The notes under the pieces were generated by a model. That model was not told the DNA's origin and searched no databases. It saw only the letters and a program-made list of their open reading frames with translations. A DNA stretch of 8,530 bases from Acidimicrobiaceae bacterium (GTDB lineage: Bacteria > Actinomycetota > Acidimicrobiia > Acidimicrobiales > Ilumatobacteraceae), in NCBI GenBank assembly GCA_003154135.1, contig PMCN01000004.1:1-8530 (forward strand), written 5' to 3'. The position numbers and the translations under genes were made by a program. Shown here piece by piece: positions 6,001 to 8,530 of this stretch (its first letter is position 1; each line of letters begins with the position of its first letter).

Positions 6001-7353
6001 TCAGCCGGCGACCTCGAGGATGCGGATCGGCAGCTGTCGCGGCCCGCGGATCTGCCCAACGCTCCAGCGGGTGTCGCCGGCGAGCTCGAAGCGCGGGAAG
6101 CGCGTGACGAACTCCTCGATGGCCACCTTGAGCTCGAGGCGGGCCAGGTTGGAGCCCAGGCAGCGGTGGATGCCGAGCCCGAACGCGGCATGGCGGTTCT
6201 CGCGGCGATCGACGACGAAGGTGTCGGCATCCTCGAACTGGAGCGGATCGCGGTTGGCCGCGGGGAACGGCAGCAGCACCCAGTCGTCCTTCTGCATCGG
6301 GCAGCCGTGGAAGTCGTTGTCCTTGGCGACGAGACGGGCCATGGTGACCGGCGCGTACGTGCGAAGGAACTCTTCGAGTGCGAACGTGATGACTTCGGGG
6401 TCGTCGAGCAGGCGTTGGTGGTCTTCGGGGTGCTGGGCGAGGTGCCACAGGGACGAGCCGATGGCCGACCACGTGGTGTCGATGCCTGCGATGAGCAACA
6501 GGATGATCATGCCGCCGGCGATCTCGTCGTTGACAGGCTGCCCCTCGAGCTCCACGTTGAGCAGGTAGCTGGTGAGGTCGTCGCGGGGGTTGTCGCGGTG
6601 ATCCTGGATCTGGCCGAGGATGTACTCGCCGAGGTCGTCCATGCCCTCGCTCGTGCCCGGCTCCTCGGCGATTCGCTCGAGCGCGTCGTGCACGAACCTC
6701 CGGAAGAGCGCTTCGTCGGCGGCCGGGAAGCCGAGCATGCGACCGATGACGTTGACCGGGATGTTCTGTGCGTACTGCACCGCGGCGTCGATGACGGTCT
6801 CGCCAGGCGTGATGTCGCCGATCTCGTCGAGCAGCTTCAGGCAGAGCAGGCGGATCTCGGGCTCCCAGGGCTCGATCTTCTTCGGAGCGAAGGCAGGCAG
6901 GAGCAGACGGCGGGCCATGCCGTGGAACGGCGGATCGCTGGTGATGGGCGGCGCGCCACCGATCGGGGCGGGCAGCGACAGGTCGCCGGGGCGGCCGACC
7001 GACACCACCACGCTGCGGCTGGTGAAGTTCTCGGTGTCGTACGCGACCTCGTTGACGGTGTCGTGAGTGATGGGGATCCACATGCCGCCGTAGCGGTCGG
7101 AGTGTGCGACCGGGCAGCCGCCCTCGCGCAGTTGCTTCCACACCTCAGGCGCGTTCGGGTTGTACGCCGGGTCGGCGTGGTCGAAGTCGGTGGCGAAGTC
7201 GGCCACCGGGCCGTAGTCGTCGGCGTTGTACGGCACTCGCTGCCACACGTGGGTGCCCTCGGGACTGTCGCCGAAGATCGGTGGGACGTACTCGGCGCGC
7301 GGTGACGCTGCCGGGGTGGTGGCGGTCTGGTTGTCGTCGACGATGTCGGTCAT
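6001..7353 (-). CDS. Cytochrome P450
   Basis: A 450-residue soluble bacterial P450, somewhat longer than the usual 400 or so because of an N-terminal extension of about 50 residues. Visible landmarks in order: the C-helix region with PPFHGMARR (about 141-149), the I-helix oxygen-activation motif AGIDTT (289-294), the K-helix ExxR as E328-R331, and the heme loop FGLGIHRCLG (391-400) with Cys398 as heme ligand. All residues for catalysis are in place. It inserts one oxygen atom into an unknown substrate using electrons passed by a ferredoxin. Its ATG comes one base after the ferredoxin TGA, so the two are translated together and very likely act as a pair. No membrane anchor is visible. The long frame upstream of 7353 runs across the ferredoxin gene and part of dps and is not part of the protein. 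The CYP family cannot be named from sequence alone. Confidence 0.96.
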   Translation of the reverse strand: MTDIVDDNQTATTPAASPRAEYVPPIFGDSPEGTHVWQRVPYNADDYGPVADFATDFDHADPAYNPNAPEVWKQLREGGCPVAHSDRYGGMWIPITHDTVNEVAYDTENFTSRSVVVSVGRPGDLSLPAPIGGAPPITSDPPFHGMARRLLLPAFAPKKIEPWEPEIRLLCLKLLDEIGDITPGETVIDAAVQYAQNIPVNVIGRMLGFPAADEALFRRFVHDALERIAEEPGTSEGMDDLGEYILGQIQDHRDNPRDDLTSYLLNVELEGQPVNDEIAGGMIILLLIAGIDTTWSAIGSSLWHLAQHPEDHQRLLDDPEVITFALEEFLRTYAPVTMARLVAKDNDFHGCPMQKDDWVLLPFPAANRDPLQFEDADTFVVDRRENRHAAFGLGIHRCLGSNLARLELKVAIEEFVTRFPRFELAGDTRWSVGQIRGPRQLPIRILEVAG

Positions 7354-7354
7354 G

Positions 7355-7555
7355 TCAGCCGTTCTCCGTGATCGAGATCGCATACTCGGGACAGTTGGAG
7401 GCCGCGAGACGAGCCTTGTCGTGCAGACCCTCGGGCACGTCGCCCTCGACCAGCAGCACGGCTTGGCCGAGGTCGTCGACGTCGAACAGCTCCGGCGCCA
7501 ATGCGTAGCAGCGGTTGTGGCCCTGGCACTTCTCGGAATCGAGGTGAACTCGCAT
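7355..7555 (-). CDS. [3Fe-4S] ferredoxin, probable P450 redox partner
   Basis: A 66-residue ferredoxin with the single-cluster pattern C10-x2-H13-x2-C16 and C55-P56. The position that is Cys in [4Fe-4S] ferredoxins is His13, as in several mycobacterial and other actinobacterial P450 partner ferredoxins that carry a [3Fe-4S] cluster. The remainder is acidic (for example ELFDVDDLG), suited to docking on a basic P450 face. It is the first gene of the minus-strand operon with the P450 and the enolase-family enzyme. No reductase gene is in view, so its electrons must come from a reductase encoded elsewhere. The start codon has no Shine-Dalgarno, but a -10-like TAGATT ends six bases before it, suggesting a leaderless message. 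Confidence 0.95.
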   Translation of the reverse strand: MRVHLDSEKCQGHNRCYALAPELFDVDDLGQAVLLVEGDVPEGLHDKARLAASNCPEYAISITENG

Positions 7556-7561
7556 GATGAG

Positions 7562-7567
7562 AATCTA
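7562..7567 (-). promoter_or_regulatory. Candidate -10 element for leaderless transcription of the ferredoxin-P450 operon
   Basis: On the minus strand TAGATT is followed by six bases and then the ATG at 7555. This puts the transcription start at the start codon, the arrangement of leaderless actinobacterial genes. There is no ribosome binding site, consistent with this. No clear -35 hexamer is seen 16-18 bp upstream. The 64-bp gap to dps holds nothing else convincing except a weak CCC-TTCG-GGG hairpin right after the dps stop. Confidence 0.4.
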
Positions 7568-7619
7568 ACGGCGAGATCAGTCGTGGGGATCACGGGAGGG
7601 ATGGGCCGCCCCCGAAGGG

Positions 7620-8270
7620 TCAGGACGCGGCGCGGGTCTTGCGGCCGACCTGTTTGCGTGACTTGGCGGCCACAGCTGCGGCGGCTCCGAGCTCGGTGTT
7701 CGAGCCGGCGTTGGCCATGCCGCCCGCCCAGTCGGCCAGGTGCGACCGTACGAACCAGTGGTAGCGCTCGAGGACCCTCGTCTGACCGATGAGCAAGTCC
7801 TCGGAGACCCGATCGTCGTTGCTGACCCGGACCATCGCGGTGCGGTGCGCCTCGATGACACCCGTGTACACGACGTCGAGAGCGCCGAGGTGTGTCAGCG
7901 AGTCGGCGCGATCGAGCGAGTAGTCGTTCCACGTGCGCGCCTGGGTCAGCCGGCCGGGCAGGCCGCTCGGCACCCCACCGAGCGCGGCGATGCGCTCGGC
8001 GAGGTCATCGACCATCGTCGAGGTGCCTGCAGCCTGCGGGTCGAGCATCTCGTGCACTGCGATGAAGTTGGGACCGACGACGTTCCAATGGATGTGCTTC
8101 AGCGTCAGCGACAGGTCGACGAGCGAGACGAGTCGTTCCTGGAGCACCTCGGCGACTCGTTCGCCAGCCGCTCGATCGAGACCCGGCACTGTGAACGTTG
8201 CTGCACGCGCCGACGTCACGGATCGACCGCTGGACTTTGCACCCCTGGTCGTGCTGCTGATGGTCTTCAT
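7620..8270 (-). CDS. dps: Dps family ferritin-like DNA-protection protein
   Basis: A 216-residue member of the Dps/miniferritin family, which forms dodecamers that oxidize and store iron, usually with peroxide, and often coat DNA. The inter-subunit ferroxidase set is complete: His61 and His73 in the HIHWNVVGPNF...VHEMLD stretch, Asp77, Asp88 and Glu92, with the spacing of E. coli Dps (51/63/67/78/82). It is longer than a minimal Dps because of a Ser/Thr/Arg/Lys-rich N-terminal tail (about 1-24) and a basic C-terminal tail containing KSRKQVGRKTR. Similar tails bind DNA in mycobacterial Dps. The start at 8270 follows a good AAGGAGA site. A TTG 15 codons upstream is open but has no support. Upstream lies a stress-type promoter sequence; downstream is the ferredoxin-P450 operon, probably separately transcribed. 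Confidence 0.95.
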   Translation of the reverse strand: MKTISSTTRGAKSSGRSVTSARAATFTVPGLDRAAGERVAEVLQERLVSLVDLSLTLKHIHWNVVGPNFIAVHEMLDPQAAGTSTMVDDLAERIAALGGVPSGLPGRLTQARTWNDYSLDRADSLTHLGALDVVYTGVIEAHRTAMVRVSNDDRVSEDLLIGQTRVLERYHWFVRSHLADWAGGMANAGSNTELGAAAAVAAKSRKQVGRKTRAAS

Positions 8271-8276
8271 CGAGGA

Positions 8277-8283
8277 TCTCCTT
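8277..8283 (-). promoter_or_regulatory. Ribosome binding site of dps
   Basis: The minus strand reads AAGGAGA, then TCCTCG, then the ATG at 8270. This spacing and strength select 8270 over the in-frame TTG at 8315. Confidence 0.8.
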
Positions 8284-8332
8284 GTGGCGTCGCGGTCTGT
8301 TCCGATGCGAAACAAGCCGTACGGTCAATGCG

Positions 8333-8357
8333 ATACCCCGCCGATCGCACTCTCAAC
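8333..8357 (-). promoter_or_regulatory. Candidate SigB/SigF-type stress promoter of dps
   Basis: On the minus strand GTTGAG (8357-8352), a 13-bp spacer, and GGGTAT (8338-8333) match the general-stress consensus GTTTAA-N12-15-GGGTAT, exactly at the -10 and 4 of 6 at the -35. The predicted transcript begins near 8325, leaving a leader of about 55 bases before dps. Control of dps genes by stress sigma factors is known in Bacillus and mycobacteria. That a sigma factor of this group exists in the organism is inferred. Confidence 0.55.
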
Positions 8358-8378
8358 CGCGTCGTTCCGCACGCGACA

Positions 8379-8421
8379 ACGACCGTGTCAGTGGCAATGA
8401 GGCGGCGAGTGACACGGTCGT
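8379..8421. repeat. 12-bp perfect inverted repeat upstream of dps
   Basis: ACGACCGTGTCA (8379-8390) and TGACACGGTCGT (8410-8421) are exact reverse complements with a 19-base spacer. The repeat lies between the stop of the upstream partial gene (8452) and the candidate dps promoter, about 21 bp upstream of the -35. A further GTGTCA follows at 8420-8425. It may be a terminator-like stem for the upstream gene, although no T-run follows on the minus strand, or an operator for dps. Confidence 0.5.
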
Positions 8422-8451
8422 GTCATCGGACGAACTGACTGACCGACCAGC

Positions 8452-8530
8452 TCAGCGGTCGTCCAACTTCTCCCTCACTTTGTCGACGACGTCGTCGAAC
8501 TTCTCCTTCACTTTGTCGACGACGTCGTCG
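8452..8530 (-). CDS. C-terminus of a protein with 11-residue amphipathic repeats (partial)
   Basis: The last 25 codons of a minus-strand gene that starts beyond the window, ending at the TGA at 8454-8452. The residues are DDVVDKVKEK, FDDVVDKVRE, then KLDDR. This is an 11-residue unit, K-F-D-D-V-V-D-K-V-K/R-E, repeated in step and continuing off the edge. The alternation of charged and aliphatic residues predicts a long amphipathic helix, as in LEA-type, CsbD-like or apolipoprotein-like stress and surface-binding proteins. Which of these it is cannot be decided from 25 residues. Its last codons precede the stress promoter of dps by about 95 bp on the same strand. The protein reading is supported by DNA differences between units that change only one residue conservatively (Lys/Arg) and one F/L. 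Confidence 0.6.
   Translation of the reverse strand, partial: DDVVDKVKEKFDDVVDKVREKLDDR
8464..8529. repeat. 33-bp tandem direct repeat (two copies, continuing off the edge)
   Basis: Positions 8464-8496 and 8497-8529 are the same 33-bp unit with two differences (8464/8497 and 8474/8507). The unit is exactly 11 codons of the partial gene and contains the palindromic stretch CGACGACGTCGTCG. Near-identity at DNA level implies recent duplication and possible copy-number variation. Confidence 0.85.

Noticed and set aside
5987..7141. Upstream in-frame extension of the enolase-family gene
   Set aside because: It is the out-of-frame shadow of the P450 and shows no protein-like composition.
7590..7619. 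Intrinsic terminator after dps
   Set aside because: Only a 3-bp CCC-TTCG-GGG stem and no T-run are present; too weak to annotate.
7354..7932. Upstream in-frame extension of the P450
   Set aside because: It overlaps the ferredoxin gene and the 3' half of dps in a different frame; the P450 begins right after the ferredoxin stop.
8271..8315. TTG start 15 codons upstream for Dps
   Set aside because: No ribosome site, and the internal ATG has a strong one at good spacing.
8464..8529. CRISPR-like direct repeats
   Set aside because: The units are contiguous with no spacers and are in frame with a protein repeat.

Overview
The window is GC-rich and densely coded with short gaps. Its actinobacterial-type genes include a LuxR regulator with a STAND ATPase, a [3Fe-4S] ferredoxin paired with a P450, and a mycobacterial-style Dps. 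Together they suggest a high-GC actinobacterium, perhaps an Acidimicrobiia/Ilumatobacter relative. The lineage guess comes from gene style only. No rRNA, tRNA, CRISPR array, transposase or integrase was seen.

Left part (1-3201): the last 18 codons of an unidentified plus-strand gene meet, tail to tail, a 924-residue LuxR-family regulator on the minus strand. Directly upstream of that regulator, on the same strand, is a small DUF4242 protein. A perfect 12-bp inverted repeat lies in the 69-bp gap between them.

Middle (3202-4852): a 237-bp divergent intergenic region separates the DUF4242 gene from a plus-strand protein with a creatinase/aminopeptidase (M24) fold. This spacer holds two inverted repeats. 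One is a 24-bp stem with only two mismatches and a four-base loop. The M24-like protein lacks the usual metal-binding aspartates, so it is probably not an ordinary metallopeptidase.

Right-middle (4853-7555): a minus-strand operon encodes, in transcription order, a [3Fe-4S] ferredoxin, a cytochrome P450 (one base after the ferredoxin stop) and an enolase-superfamily enzyme resembling hydroxyproline-type dehydratases/epimerases. This looks like an oxidative catabolic or modification module with its own electron carrier. No ferredoxin reductase is in view. The operon converges on the M24-like gene, and the two stop codons form the ends of one 13-bp palindrome.

Right end (7556-8530): a Dps ferritin-like protein with all ferroxidase residues and basic tails has a good ribosome binding site and an upstream sequence matching a general-stress (SigB/SigF-type) promoter. 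Upstream of it, running off the window, is the C-terminus of a protein built from near-identical 11-residue amphipathic repeats, possibly another stress protein.
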